Below are positions 23,177 through 31,451 of a stretch of DNA of 38,959 nucleotides, in pieces. The position numbers were made by a program, and so were the translations under genes. The notes below the pieces were generated by a model, which searched no databases, had not been told where the DNA came from, and was given only the letters and a program-made list of their open reading frames with translations. The stretch is taken from NCBI GenBank assembly GCA_937931785.1, contig CALHAX010000071.1:1-38959 (forward strand), in the 5' to 3' direction. Numbering within the stretch: position 1 is the stretch's first letter; every line of letters starts with the position of its first letter. Source of the DNA: an uncultured Hyphomicrobiaceae bacterium. GTDB lineage: Bacteria > Pseudomonadota > Alphaproteobacteria > Rhizobiales > CALHAX01.

Positions 23177-24556
23177 ATGGATCAGGAGAACGTATCGGAC
23201 GGCCCGTGGCGGGATGACGGGGAACTGCAACCGCAGTTTATCAGAGACGTCGAAAGCGCGCTTGAGGCTGATGACGCTGCTGCGTTACGTGTGCTCGTCA
23301 ACGATCTCCATGAGGCTGACGTTGCCGACGTTCTGGAAGTTCTTCCCCCGGACATTCGATCGACATTCGTTGTCATGCTCGGCGCAGACTTCAGTGTCAG
23401 CACTTTGTGCGAACTTGACGAGGCGGTTCGCGATCAGATCATCCAGGAAATGCCGAATGCGCAGGTGGCAGAAGCTGTCCGCGAATTGGACTCCGACGAT
23501 GCCGTATACATCCTCGAAGATCTCGACGACGTTGAAAAATCAGACATTCTTGCGAAGATTCCGGCGGGCGAGCGTGCGCAGATCGAGCGCAGCCTCGACT
23601 ATCCGGAAGACTCTGCCGGTCGTCTTATGCAGACGGAATTCATCGCTGTTCCTCCGTTCTGGTCCGTCGGGCAGACGATCGATTTCATGCGCGAGACAGA
23701 TGACCTGCCGGACGTGTTTTCTGAAGTTTTCATTGTTGACCCAACCTTTCATCTGCTTGGCACAGTCTCCCTGAACCGGCTCTTGCGCGCCAAGCGCCCG
23801 ATCGTTGTTGATACCTTGATGGAAGATCGGGAACGATCTGTTTCCGTTGATCTTGATCAGGAAGAAGTGGCGCGTCAGTTCGAGCGCTACAACCTCATGT
23901 CAGCGCCAGTGCTTGACGAGAACGACCGTTTGGTCGGCATCGTGACACACGATGATATTATCGAGGTGATTCAAGAGGAAGCCGATGAAGACATCAAGCG
24001 TCTGGGGGGTGTTGGCGATGAGTCGCTGGCCGATAGTGTCATGCGCATTACCCAAAGGCGGTTCCTCTGGCTGTTGATCAACCTCGGAACTGCAGTCATC
24101 GCCTCAATCATCATCGGACTGTTTGATGCAACGATTGAGCAAATGGTGGCGCTGGCCGTACTCATGCCGATCGTTGCATCCATGGGCGGGAATGCTGCTA
24201 CGCAAACCATGACGGTCGCCGTGCGTTCCCTGTCGACCAAGGATCTCAGCCTCGTAAACGCGCGTCGGATCATCACGCGCGAGACAATTGTCGGGCTGGT
24301 CAATGGGCTGGTGTTTGCGCTGATTGTTGCAACGGTGACGATTGTCTGGTTCGGATCATGGCCGCTGGCATTTGTCATTGCCGCTTCAATGGTCATCAAT
24401 ATGCTTGCGGCAGGGCTTGCGGGTATTTTGATCCCCATTGCACTGGATCGTGTCGGCGCGGACCCGGCTATTGCCTCAAGCGTGTTCGTTACGACGGTGA
24501 CGGATGTTGTCGGTTTTTTCGCCTTTCTCGGCCTTGCCGCGATCTGGCTCTTGTAA
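23177..24556 (+). CDS. mgtE: magnesium transporter MgtE
   Basis: From the ATG at 23177 (GGAG box 8 bases upstream) the protein is 459 residues, standard for MgtE. The acidic superhelical N domain (about 20-130) is rich in Asp/Glu and repeats such as D-A-V-Y-I-L-E-D-L. A CBS pair follows (about 135-260), and then five membrane helices (about 290-459) with the pore signature P-I-V-A-S-M-G-G-N-A-A-T-Q. MgtE is a Mg2+-gated channel of the inner membrane; Mg2+ bound by the N and CBS domains closes it. In-frame starts upstream (TTG 23129, ATG 23171) are less well spaced from a ribosome binding site. Confidence 0.94.
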   Translation: MDQENVSDGPWRDDGELQPQFIRDVESALEADDAAALRVLVNDLHEADVADVLEVLPPDIRSTFVVMLGADFSVSTLCELDEAVRDQIIQEMPNAQVAEAVRELDSDDAVYILEDLDDVEKSDILAKIPAGERAQIERSLDYPEDSAGRLMQTEFIAVPPFWSVGQTIDFMRETDDLPDVFSEVFIVDPTFHLLGTVSLNRLLRAKRPIVVDTLMEDRERSVSVDLDQEEVARQFERYNLMSAPVLDENDRLVGIVTHDDIIEVIQEEADEDIKRLGGVGDESLADSVMRITQRRFLWLLINLGTAVIASIIIGLFDATIEQMVALAVLMPIVASMGGNAATQTMTVAVRSLSTKDLSLVNARRIITRETIVGLVNGLVFALIVATVTIVWFGSWPLAFVIAASMVINMLAAGLAGILIPIALDRVGADPAIASSVFVTTVTDVVGFFAFLGLAAIWLL

Positions 24557-24568
24557 GGAGATTGTCCA

Positions 24569-25018
24569 ATGGCTGTGACGGTTCGTCCGCTCGAAGTGGC
24601 AGATCGAAAGCGCTGGAACACGCTATGGCAGGGCTACCTCACGTTTTATGAAAGCAGCGTCCCGGACGAGATCACGGATATCACTTGGGACAGGCTTTTG
24701 AACCCGAACGAGGCCCCTTATGGCTTCGCTGCCCTGGACATCAATGGGCGGATGATCGGCATCACGCACTACATTTTCCACCGCTCGACCTGGACCGATG
24801 GGTCTTATTGCTATCTGGAAGACCTTTTCGTCGATCCGGATGTGCGCAACTCCGGGGCCGGGCGTGCGCTGATCGCGGCGGTTGAGGCGAAAGCCCGTGC
24901 GAAGGGCTGCAAACGACTGTATCTGAATACGCAGGACTTTAACGCCACAGCACGCGCGCTCTATGACAAGGTGATGACGAAGTCGCCATTCATCCAGTAC
25001 CGCACTGTCCTCAAATAG
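24569..25018 (+). CDS. GNAT N-acetyltransferase, tandem copy 1
   Basis: A 149-residue single-domain GNAT protein. It opens V-T-V-R-P-L, carries the central strand Y-C-Y-L-E-D-L-F-V-D-P, and has the acetyl-CoA pyrophosphate loop V-R-N-S-G-A-G-R-A-L (the R/Q-x-x-G-x-G/A motif) followed by N-x-x-A-R-A-L-Y-D, typical of the last helix. It starts 12 bases after mgtE with an AAGGAG ribosome binding site and is probably co-transcribed with it. The acceptor substrate is unknown; small amines or amino-acid-like metabolites are common in this group. The next gene is a close paralog. Confidence 0.9.
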   Translation: MAVTVRPLEVADRKRWNTLWQGYLTFYESSVPDEITDITWDRLLNPNEAPYGFAALDINGRMIGITHYIFHRSTWTDGSYCYLEDLFVDPDVRNSGAGRALIAAVEAKARAKGCKRLYLNTQDFNATARALYDKVMTKSPFIQYRTVLK

Positions 25019-25036
25019 GACGCAAGGCACGCAAAG

Positions 25037-25483
25037 ATGATCACGGTTCGTCCTCTTCAAGCTGACGATCGAAAGCGGTGGAATCTGCTTTGGCAGGGAT
25101 TTCTTGACGCCACGGACACGGTTCTTGCGGACAACATCACGCAAACCACCTGGCAGCGGCTCATTGATCCGGAAGAACAACCGCACGGCCTTGCTGCGTT
25201 GGACGAAGACAACCAGGTTATCGGCATCGCACACTACCTTTTTCATCGCTCGACCTGGGCAGCAGGACTGTACTGCTATCTGGAAGACCTGTACGTCGAC
25301 CCGCATGTACGACGTAGTGGAGCTGCGCGGACTCTCATTCATGGTGTTGTCGCTGCCGCACGTGCCAAAGATTGTGATGAAATGTATCTCGTTACGGCAC
25401 ACGACAATGATGCGGCCCGTGCCCTCTATGATCAAGTGATGGAACAGACACCATTTATTGAGTACCGGACAGAGCTCACGTAG
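25037..25483 (+). CDS. GNAT N-acetyltransferase, tandem copy 2
   Basis: A 148-residue paralog of the preceding gene, identical at roughly 85-90 of 147 aligned positions by eye and with almost no gaps. D-R-K-R-W-N, H-R-S-T-W, Y-C-Y-L-E-D-L and A-R-A-L-Y-D are all shared. The pyrophosphate loop reads V-R-R-S-G-A-A-R, so the last Gly of the usual R-x-x-G-x-G is Ala, as it may be in working enzymes. The gap to copy 1 is 18 bases. Retention of the fold motifs in both suggests both are functional, with divergence in acceptor specificity. Confidence 0.9.
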   Translation: MITVRPLQADDRKRWNLLWQGFLDATDTVLADNITQTTWQRLIDPEEQPHGLAALDEDNQVIGIAHYLFHRSTWAAGLYCYLEDLYVDPHVRRSGAARTLIHGVVAAARAKDCDEMYLVTAHDNDAARALYDQVMEQTPFIEYRTELT

Positions 25484-25518
25484 AGTGAGGGGAAATCCGT
25501 GCGACAAGGAATGAAACC

Positions 25519-26685
25519 ATGACCGGATGCATCATTGGCTGGGCTCACAGTGAATTTGGCAAGCGGGACGAAGAGGGGGTTGAAGACCTGATGGGGCTGG
25601 TGGCACGCCAGGCTGTCGAGCATTCCGGATTATCATTTGACGACATCGGTGCGGTTTATGTTGGCGTGTTCAACGCCGGGTTCACCAAACAGGATTTTCC
25701 GTCATCCCTCGTGTTTCAATCTGTTCCAGAATTGCGTTACACGCCCGCCACCCGGCTTGAGAATGCGTGTGCCACTGGTTCTGCCGCCGTCCATGCCGGC
25801 TTGAATTTTGTTGCGGGCAATCGCAAGAAGGCGGCGTTGATCGTGGGGGCGGAGAAGATGACATCCACGCCCGGCTCGCAGGTTGGCGACAATCTGCTGA
25901 ACGCGTGCTATCGCAAGGAAGAGGAAAATGTTGAAGGCGGCTTTGCAGGCATTTTTGCGCAGATCGCCCAACGCTATTTTCAGGAACATGGCGACCAGTC
26001 GGAAACCCTCGCCCGCATCGCCGCCAAAAACCACGCCAATGGTGTTGCCAATCCTTATGCTCAACTTCGCAAGGATTTCGGTTTCGACTTTTGCAACGAA
26101 ATTTCCGACAAGAATCCATATGTCGCGCCACCATTGCGCCGGACAGATTGTTCGTTGGTCTCGGATGGTGCTGCAGCGATTGTCGTGGCTGATCCCGAAA
26201 TCGCCATGACCGCGGAGCGTGCCGTCAGCTTTCGGGCCCGCGCACAAGTGAACGATCTGCTGCCGATCAAGGGCCGGGATATCATTCGCTTTGAGGGCTG
26301 TCGCCGCGCGTGGAGCCAGGCACTCGATGATGCGGAACTCACACTGAACGACCTCGATCTTGTCGAAACCCACGACTGCTTCACGATCGCCGAACTCATC
26401 GAGTATGAGGCTATGGGGCTGACGAAGGATGGCGAAGGATATCGCGCCATCGAGGAAGGTTGGGTTGCAAAAGACGGCAAGTTGCCGGTGAATGTTTCGG
26501 GTGGATTGAAATCCAAAGGCCATCCTATTGGCGCGACCGGTGTTTCCATGCATGCCCTGTGCGCCATGCAACTCACGGGTGCCGCTGGCGACATGCAACT
26601 CGACGGCGCCACGAAGGCCGGTATCTTCAATATGGGGGGCGCTGCAGTTGCCAACTTCGTCAGCGTCCTGGAACGGGTGCGTTGA
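25519..26685 (+). CDS. SCPx-type thiolase/acetyl-CoA acetyltransferase
   Basis: A 388-residue protein of the thiolase superfamily, SCPx/lipid-transfer-like branch. It has the nucleophile motif E-N-A-C-A-T-G-S-A-A (Cys84), the H-D-C-F block (acid/base region) and the C-terminal G-G-L-K-S-K-G-H-P-I-G-A-T-G with His335. The usual second-Cys motif C-x-G-G-G of degradative thiolases is instead N-M-G-G-A-A, which is normal for this branch. It cleaves or forms 3-ketoacyl-CoA bonds in the cytosol. The last codons overlap the start of the MOSC gene, and a class III CoA-transferase follows, so an acyl-CoA pathway is likely. Substrate chain length or branching is unknown. Confidence 0.9.
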   Translation: MTGCIIGWAHSEFGKRDEEGVEDLMGLVARQAVEHSGLSFDDIGAVYVGVFNAGFTKQDFPSSLVFQSVPELRYTPATRLENACATGSAAVHAGLNFVAGNRKKAALIVGAEKMTSTPGSQVGDNLLNACYRKEEENVEGGFAGIFAQIAQRYFQEHGDQSETLARIAAKNHANGVANPYAQLRKDFGFDFCNEISDKNPYVAPPLRRTDCSLVSDGAAAIVVADPEIAMTAERAVSFRARAQVNDLLPIKGRDIIRFEGCRRAWSQALDDAELTLNDLDLVETHDCFTIAELIEYEAMGLTKDGEGYRAIEEGWVAKDGKLPVNVSGGLKSKGHPIGATGVSMHALCAMQLTGAAGDMQLDGATKAGIFNMGGAAVANFVSVLERVR

Positions 26686-27737
26686 CCCACCTCGTCGATA
26701 TCCATCGCCACCCGGTTAAAGGGTTTACAGCTGAGGCGTTCACCAGCACGTTCCTTTCCGTGGGAGGCGGTGTTCCCTTTGATCGTCATTTCGCATTCGT
26801 CAGCGGCAACAAGGAAGATCAGCCGATACCTGGGCAATGGGTGCAACCGCGCACGTTTTTGATGTTGACGCTTTACCCGGAACTGGCCCGCTTCGACTGC
26901 AAGTTGGTCGATGACGACACAACGCTTCGGATAACGGATCCTGATGGTCAGGTCGTCGAAGCGCAACGTGGTATTCCAAACAGCTTCCGTGACGCAGACG
27001 CGATGCTTAAGAAGCATTTCGAGAACGGACCGCACGACGATATTCGCCTGATCGAACAGGCAAACGACCGCGGCAATTGGGACTTCTCCGATACTGAGAT
27101 TTCGATCATCAATCTTGCGACCGTGCGCGTGGTTTCTGAGGCTGTGGGACGTGACCTCGAAAAAGAGAGGTTTCGTGGCAACATCTATATTGATGGGCTC
27201 GAACCATGGGAGGAATTTTCCTGGCCAGGCTGTCGTGTTCGGATTGGTGATGCTGAGCTTGATGTCCTGCGCCCCATACAGCGTTGCGCAATGACATCCA
27301 CTGAACCCGGTACCGGGTTGCGGGAGGTCGACGTACCCAAGAGCATGGCGGGTGCGTTCGGCCATCATTTCTGTGGCGTGTACGCAAAGGTTCGTTATGC
27401 GGGGCAGATTACGAAGGGCGATACCATCGAAATCCTACAGGCTGACTGTTTCAATCCTTACAACGACCTACCCGAGCGCGTTGCCGCACCGGCGCTCTGG
27501 CCACGTTTTATCACTGCCAGTGACCATGATGCGGACCTCTCACGCTACACGTCTCCAGCAAAAAACTGGCCCCTGCTGGATGTCGAGCAAGGGCAATCCG
27601 TTCGAACGCATCCACTTTTTGCAGGGCAAAAACCCGAACGCCAATCCCTTTCCCAAGCCAATGGGGAAGGTTGGTTCATGCCACGGCAAAAATCGCTTGG
27701 CCCGCTTGTCTCTGGCCCCTATGGACCCGCAAAATGA
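26682..27737 (+). CDS. MOSC domain protein with C-terminal extension
   Basis: Starting at a TTG that overlaps the thiolase stop (TTGA), the protein is 351 residues. The MOSC N-terminal beta-barrel begins V-D-I-H-R-H-P-V-K-G-F. The MOSC domain (about 150-250) has R-G-N-I-Y-I-D-G and the conserved molybdenum-cofactor cysteine in R-P-I-Q-R-C-A-M-T. MOSC proteins carry sulfur or bind Moco, as in YcbX/mARC-type reductases of N-hydroxylated compounds. Unusually, about 90 residues follow the MOSC domain and I cannot assign them; no ferredoxin cysteines are present. The stop overlaps the CoA-transferase start by 4 bases, so it belongs to the operon although its link to acyl-CoA chemistry is unclear. 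Confidence 0.82.
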   Translation: MTHLVDIHRHPVKGFTAEAFTSTFLSVGGGVPFDRHFAFVSGNKEDQPIPGQWVQPRTFLMLTLYPELARFDCKLVDDDTTLRITDPDGQVVEAQRGIPNSFRDADAMLKKHFENGPHDDIRLIEQANDRGNWDFSDTEISIINLATVRVVSEAVGRDLEKERFRGNIYIDGLEPWEEFSWPGCRVRIGDAELDVLRPIQRCAMTSTEPGTGLREVDVPKSMAGAFGHHFCGVYAKVRYAGQITKGDTIEILQADCFNPYNDLPERVAAPALWPRFITASDHDADLSRYTSPAKNWPLLDVEQGQSVRTHPLFAGQKPERQSLSQANGEGWFMPRQKSLGPLVSGPYGPAK

Positions 27738-28915
27738 ACACCCATCCTCTCACTGACTTGACGGTCCTTGATCTCACGCGCGTGCGCTCCGGCCCGACCG
27801 CTGCAAAATTCCTCGCAGACTGGGGGGCGGACGTCATCCGGATCGAGCCACCAGCTTCATTGGGTGCCTCATCGTCCCTTGTTGGCGATCGCGACAGTGC
27901 GGACTTCCAGAATCTACATCGCAATAAGCGGAGCGTGACACTCAATCTCAAGACGCCTGACGGGCAGGCCATCTTTCACCGTTTTGCTGCAAAAGCGGAT
28001 ATCGTCATTGAGAATTTCCGGCCAGGTGTCCTGGATCGCCTCGGTGTTGATTACGATGCGCTCAAGGAAACCAATCCCGCGATCATTCTTGCGAGCCTCT
28101 CGGGATATGGGCAAACCGGTCCATATGCGAAACGGCCAGCCTACGACCAGATCATTCAGGGGCTTGGCGGGTTCATGTCTGTGACCGGGCTGTCGGGGCA
28201 GGGGCCAGTGCGGGCGGGTATTCCGATTGCCGATCTCTCGACCGGTTTATTCGCAATGATTGGAATTCTTGTCGCTGTCATCGAACGCCAGACGAGCGGG
28301 AAAGGGCAGTGGGTGCAGACTTCGCTCTACGAATCCCAGATCGGAATGATGGACTTGCAGGCCGCACGCTATCTGGGAGACGGCGTGATTGCGCAAACCG
28401 CGGGGAACCACCATCCGACCGGCATTCCAACGGGCATGTTCGCCACGGCCGATGGGCACATCAACATCTCCGTCGATGGAGAGGATATGTGGCATCGTTT
28501 GTGTGGCGCAATTGGATGTTCGGATCTTGTTGACGAACCGGCGTATGTCACGATGCAACTTCGGTCCGATAACCGTGAAGCGTTGAATGCTGCGATTGGT
28601 GATGCCTTTGCGTTAAAATCGACGTCTGAATGGATGGATATCCTGATTGCCGCAGATGTGCCCTGTGGCCCGGTGCACAATATGGGACAGGTGTTCAACG
28701 ATCCCCAGACCGAGGCGCTCGATTTGCTTCATCCTGTCGAGCATCCCCGACTGGGCAAGATGAACCTGCTCGCACAGCCCGTGAACATGAGCCGGAGCAC
28801 GCGGCGGACAGGGGTTGCTGCGCCCGATGCAGGCGAGCACACCGATGAAGTGTTCGCCAACGCAGGTTATTCCGACGAGGACATTTCCGCATTCAGATCG
28901 GCCGGAATTATCTGA
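27734..28915 (+). CDS. class III (CaiB/BaiF-type) CoA-transferase
   Basis: A 393-residue protein of CaiB/BaiF type. The N-terminus has the family pattern L-T-V-L-D-L-T-R-V-R-S-G-P and W-G-A-D-V-I-R-I-E-P-P, then N-L-K-T-P-D-G and I-V-I-E-N-F-R-P-G-V. The Asp in I-A-D-L-S-T-G (Asp167) lines up with the catalytic Asp that forms the acyl-anhydride intermediate. I use the ATG at 27734, which overlaps the MOSC stop; upstream in-frame starts lie inside that gene. Such enzymes move CoA between carboxylic acids, here presumably feeding the thiolase. Donor and acceptor acids are not evident. Confidence 0.92.
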   Translation: MNTHPLTDLTVLDLTRVRSGPTAAKFLADWGADVIRIEPPASLGASSSLVGDRDSADFQNLHRNKRSVTLNLKTPDGQAIFHRFAAKADIVIENFRPGVLDRLGVDYDALKETNPAIILASLSGYGQTGPYAKRPAYDQIIQGLGGFMSVTGLSGQGPVRAGIPIADLSTGLFAMIGILVAVIERQTSGKGQWVQTSLYESQIGMMDLQAARYLGDGVIAQTAGNHHPTGIPTGMFATADGHINISVDGEDMWHRLCGAIGCSDLVDEPAYVTMQLRSDNREALNAAIGDAFALKSTSEWMDILIAADVPCGPVHNMGQVFNDPQTEALDLLHPVEHPRLGKMNLLAQPVNMSRSTRRTGVAAPDAGEHTDEVFANAGYSDEDISAFRSAGII

Positions 28916-29005
28916 GATCCACGAATATCTGAGTCAATGCCTCTTCCCACGGCCATCACTGCGTGATGAGATATGTGCAGCCAGAATATCCGGAAGGAGG
29001 CTGTC

Positions 29006-30388
29006 ATGAATACCGCTTGGTCCGAATTCGTCCATGATCTGGGGTACGACGATATTCCAGACGCCGTTCGCAAAGTCCTGCGTCGCAGTTTCACGGACAC
29101 CATGGGGGTTGCAGCGATCGGTTCAACCACCGAAATGTCCGCAATCACGGCGAAAGCTGCTGACGCCCTCTGGCACGCGGGGACGAGTGGCGCCGCGCGA
29201 TGTCTGATGGACGGGCGTACACTCAGTCCGGCGGGTGCTGCGTTCTACGGTGCGTTCACCGTGGATTCCATAGATGCGCACGATGGATCGTCGCCGAACA
29301 AGGGGCATGCCGGATCTGCAGTCTTTCCATCCCTTCTGGCCATGATCGATGCCGAAGCGAGCAAGGGGCGGCCTGTCGATGGCCGTCGTCTGATGGTGTT
29401 GCTTGCGATTGCTTACGAGGTGTCCTATCGCGCCGGGCAGGCGCAGCACGAAACGGTACCTGATTATCATACGTCTGGTGCGTGGACGGCTGTCGGGGTT
29501 GCGGCTTCTGGGGCAGCCTTGTTGGGAGCTTCTCCCGCACACATCCGCGAGGCGGCAGGCATCGCGGAGTATCACGGTCCACGCAGTCAGATGATGCGTT
29601 GCATCGATCATCCGAGCATGCTGCGCGATGGCGTTGGCTGGGGCGCACCGAGCGGTGTGACGGCTGCCTATCTTGCGCAACTGGGTTTCACAGGTGCACC
29701 GGCTATCACAATTGAAGCTGACGATGTTGCAAGCTTCTGGGATGACCTCGGAACCGAGTGGCGGATTGTCAGCGATACGCATTACAAGGCGTATCCGGTC
29801 TGTCGCTGGGCGCATCCGTCCCTCGATGCCGTTCAGGATCTGATGACGGAACATCGTGTCACGGCGAACATGATCGAGCGGGTTCGTATCCGCACGTTCC
29901 ACAATGCCATCCGTCTCGCAGGACACGCACCGCAGAATGTTGATGAGTTGACATATGCCATCGCCTACCCGGTCGCGATCATGATCGTACGCGGCCAGAT
30001 CGGTGTGGAGGAAATTCAGCCAGACATTCTTCAAGACACCGAAATTCAACGTATCAGCAACCTGATTGAGCTTGAAGAAACCGAGGCGTACAACAAGCTC
30101 AGTGTTGGAAAGCGGTGGGCTGATGTCACGCTCTACCTGAAAGACGGACGCGCGCTTGTGTCCGAGCCGCGCACACCGCGTGGCGATCCCGATTTACCCC
30201 TGAGCGACGAAGAGATTGCCACAAAATTCCACTTGTTTGCTGATCCAATTGTTGGTCCGGAACGGGCTGGGGTGATCGAGATGCAGACTGGACGGTTCGA
30301 TGAACTTGACACAAACGAGATCGCCGCATTACTCGACAGCGTAACCGAACCGACGCTGGCCAAGTCGCCACGCGTTGCTGCGGAGTAG
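29006..30388 (+). CDS. MmgE/PrpD family protein
   Basis: The 460-residue product begins at an ATG with a perfect AAGGAGG box. The MmgE/PrpD fold is recognisable from R-R-S-F-T-D-T-M-G-V-A-A-I-G at the start, H-D-G-S-S-P-N-K-G-H-A-G near residue 90 (equivalent to the H-D-x-x-D stretch of 2-methylcitrate dehydratase, with Ser where PrpD often has Asp), and Y-K-A-Y-P-V-C-R-W-A-H in the middle. Characterised members dehydrate 2-methylcitrate or cis-aconitate-like acids, or isomerise them. It follows the CoA-transferase after 90 bases. Nothing else of the methylcitrate cycle (PrpB, PrpC) is nearby, so the substrate is probably different. Confidence 0.9.
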   Translation: MNTAWSEFVHDLGYDDIPDAVRKVLRRSFTDTMGVAAIGSTTEMSAITAKAADALWHAGTSGAARCLMDGRTLSPAGAAFYGAFTVDSIDAHDGSSPNKGHAGSAVFPSLLAMIDAEASKGRPVDGRRLMVLLAIAYEVSYRAGQAQHETVPDYHTSGAWTAVGVAASGAALLGASPAHIREAAGIAEYHGPRSQMMRCIDHPSMLRDGVGWGAPSGVTAAYLAQLGFTGAPAITIEADDVASFWDDLGTEWRIVSDTHYKAYPVCRWAHPSLDAVQDLMTEHRVTANMIERVRIRTFHNAIRLAGHAPQNVDELTYAIAYPVAIMIVRGQIGVEEIQPDILQDTEIQRISNLIELEETEAYNKLSVGKRWADVTLYLKDGRALVSEPRTPRGDPDLPLSDEEIATKFHLFADPIVGPERAGVIEMQTGRFDELDTNEIAALLDSVTEPTLAKSPRVAAE

Positions 30389-30392
30389 GTGT

Positions 30393-30566
30393 ATGCCGAT
30401 CGAGTTCAGTGAGTTATCGTTTCCGGAGTTGTTGGCGCAGCGCGCCGTCGCCCGTCTTGCGTTACGACGTGGTCGCCGTCCCACGCGCACGACCGCCGTC
30501 ATTGCGCGGATTGAGCGTGAACTGGCGCGACGGCGTGTTGAGAAGTCTCTGCAAGATGGCGGCTAA
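30393..30566 (+). CDS. small basic hypothetical protein (57 aa)
   Basis: A 57-residue, Arg-rich helical protein beginning 4 bases after the MmgE/PrpD stop, with GGAG 7 bases before its ATG. It has repeated A-R-x-A-L-R-R and E-R-E-L-A-R-R segments, no membrane helix and no known motif. Spacing and ribosome binding site support translation. It is probably the last gene of the acyl-CoA operon. It converges on msrA with only 3 bases between the stops, so the two transcripts must overlap at their ends. Confidence 0.6.
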   Translation: MPIEFSELSFPELLAQRAVARLALRRGRRPTRTTAVIARIERELARRRVEKSLQDGG

Positions 30567-30569
30567 CGC

Positions 30570-31289
30570 CTATTTTTTCTTCTCAATCCCGGCATGGGCT
30601 TCGTCGCCCCAGATGGCACGTACGCGTGCGTCCCGGCCGCACCGGTAGCGGTAGAACTTATATTGGACCGGGCTCTTCTTGTAGTAATCCTGATGATAGT
30701 CTTCGGCGTTGGTGAACGGTCCGGCGCGGCGGATTGGCGTTACGATGGGAGCGGCGAGGCGTTTCGTATCGAGAATTGATTTCTTGGAGTTCTCAGCCAA
30801 TTTGAGTTGCGCATCGCTGGTTGCAAAAATTTCGGTTTTGTAACTGTCACCGCGATCGCAGAATTGCCCACCGTCATCGGTCGGATCGACGCTGCGCCAG
30901 AAGACGTTCAGCAACTTCGCGTATGTGACTTTCGCCGGGTCGAACGCGATCTTCACGGCCTCGCGGTGTCCGGTACTGCCGTACGTCACCGATTTGTACG
31001 TCGGGTTTGCAGTTGTTCCGCCGATATAGCCGGACGTTGTTTCGAGAACGCCCGGAACTTGATCGAAATCGGATTCAACACACCAGAAGCATCCGCCGGC
31101 GAATATTGCAACCTGACGTGTGGAAGAGTTGTCATATGTGGCAACCTTGGGGAGCTCATCGGCAGCGTTTGCTTGCCCGCCATTTTTCCACGTGGGTCCC
31201 CAGACATTCCACGCCCCAAACGCTGCAATAGCCAGCATCAAGACCAGCAACTTCACCGTGAATGGCGAATGATCAGAATTCTGTGGCAC
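30570..31289 (-). CDS. msrA: peptide methionine sulfoxide reductase MsrA, membrane-anchored or exported
   Basis: I start at the GTG at 31289, which has a GGAG box 6 bases upstream; the product is 239 residues. Residues about 12-30 form a hydrophobic signal/anchor helix, followed by a linker (possible cleavage at A-N-A). The MsrA domain begins with the catalytic G-C-F-W-C (Cys67). Y-G-G-type turns, G-H-R-E-A-V, D-P-T-D-D-G-G-Q-F-C-D-R-G and E-D-Y-H-Q-D-Y-Y are all typical. It reduces methionine S-sulfoxide in proteins. Cytosolic MsrA has no such N-terminal helix, so this copy probably repairs periplasmic proteins. A longer GTG start at 31358 would hide the signal. Confidence 0.92.
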   Translation of the reverse strand: MPQNSDHSPFTVKLLVLMLAIAAFGAWNVWGPTWKNGGQANAADELPKVATYDNSSTRQVAIFAGGCFWCVESDFDQVPGVLETTSGYIGGTTANPTYKSVTYGSTGHREAVKIAFDPAKVTYAKLLNVFWRSVDPTDDGGQFCDRGDSYKTEIFATSDAQLKLAENSKKSILDTKRLAAPIVTPIRRAGPFTNAEDYHQDYYKKSPVQYKFYRYRCGRDARVRAIWGDEAHAGIEKKK

Positions 31290-31451
31290 GGTGCTCTCCA
31301 GTCTGGTTCGGGTCTTGAAACGCTTGGCGCAGACATAGGTTGAGGGAAGGTGCGCCACAAGACCGCCTCGCGGGGTTGTGACAATGCTCGACAGTTGTAC
31401 GACGAAAGGTTAATCAGATTCACCCTTGGAATAATTGCGTGACAGGAGTGA

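Noticed and set aside
26061-27368. 435-residue minus-strand open frame across thiolase and MOSC genes
   Set aside because: It is antisense to two strongly supported genes and crosses their boundary. The composition is Ser/Arg-rich and non-protein-like.
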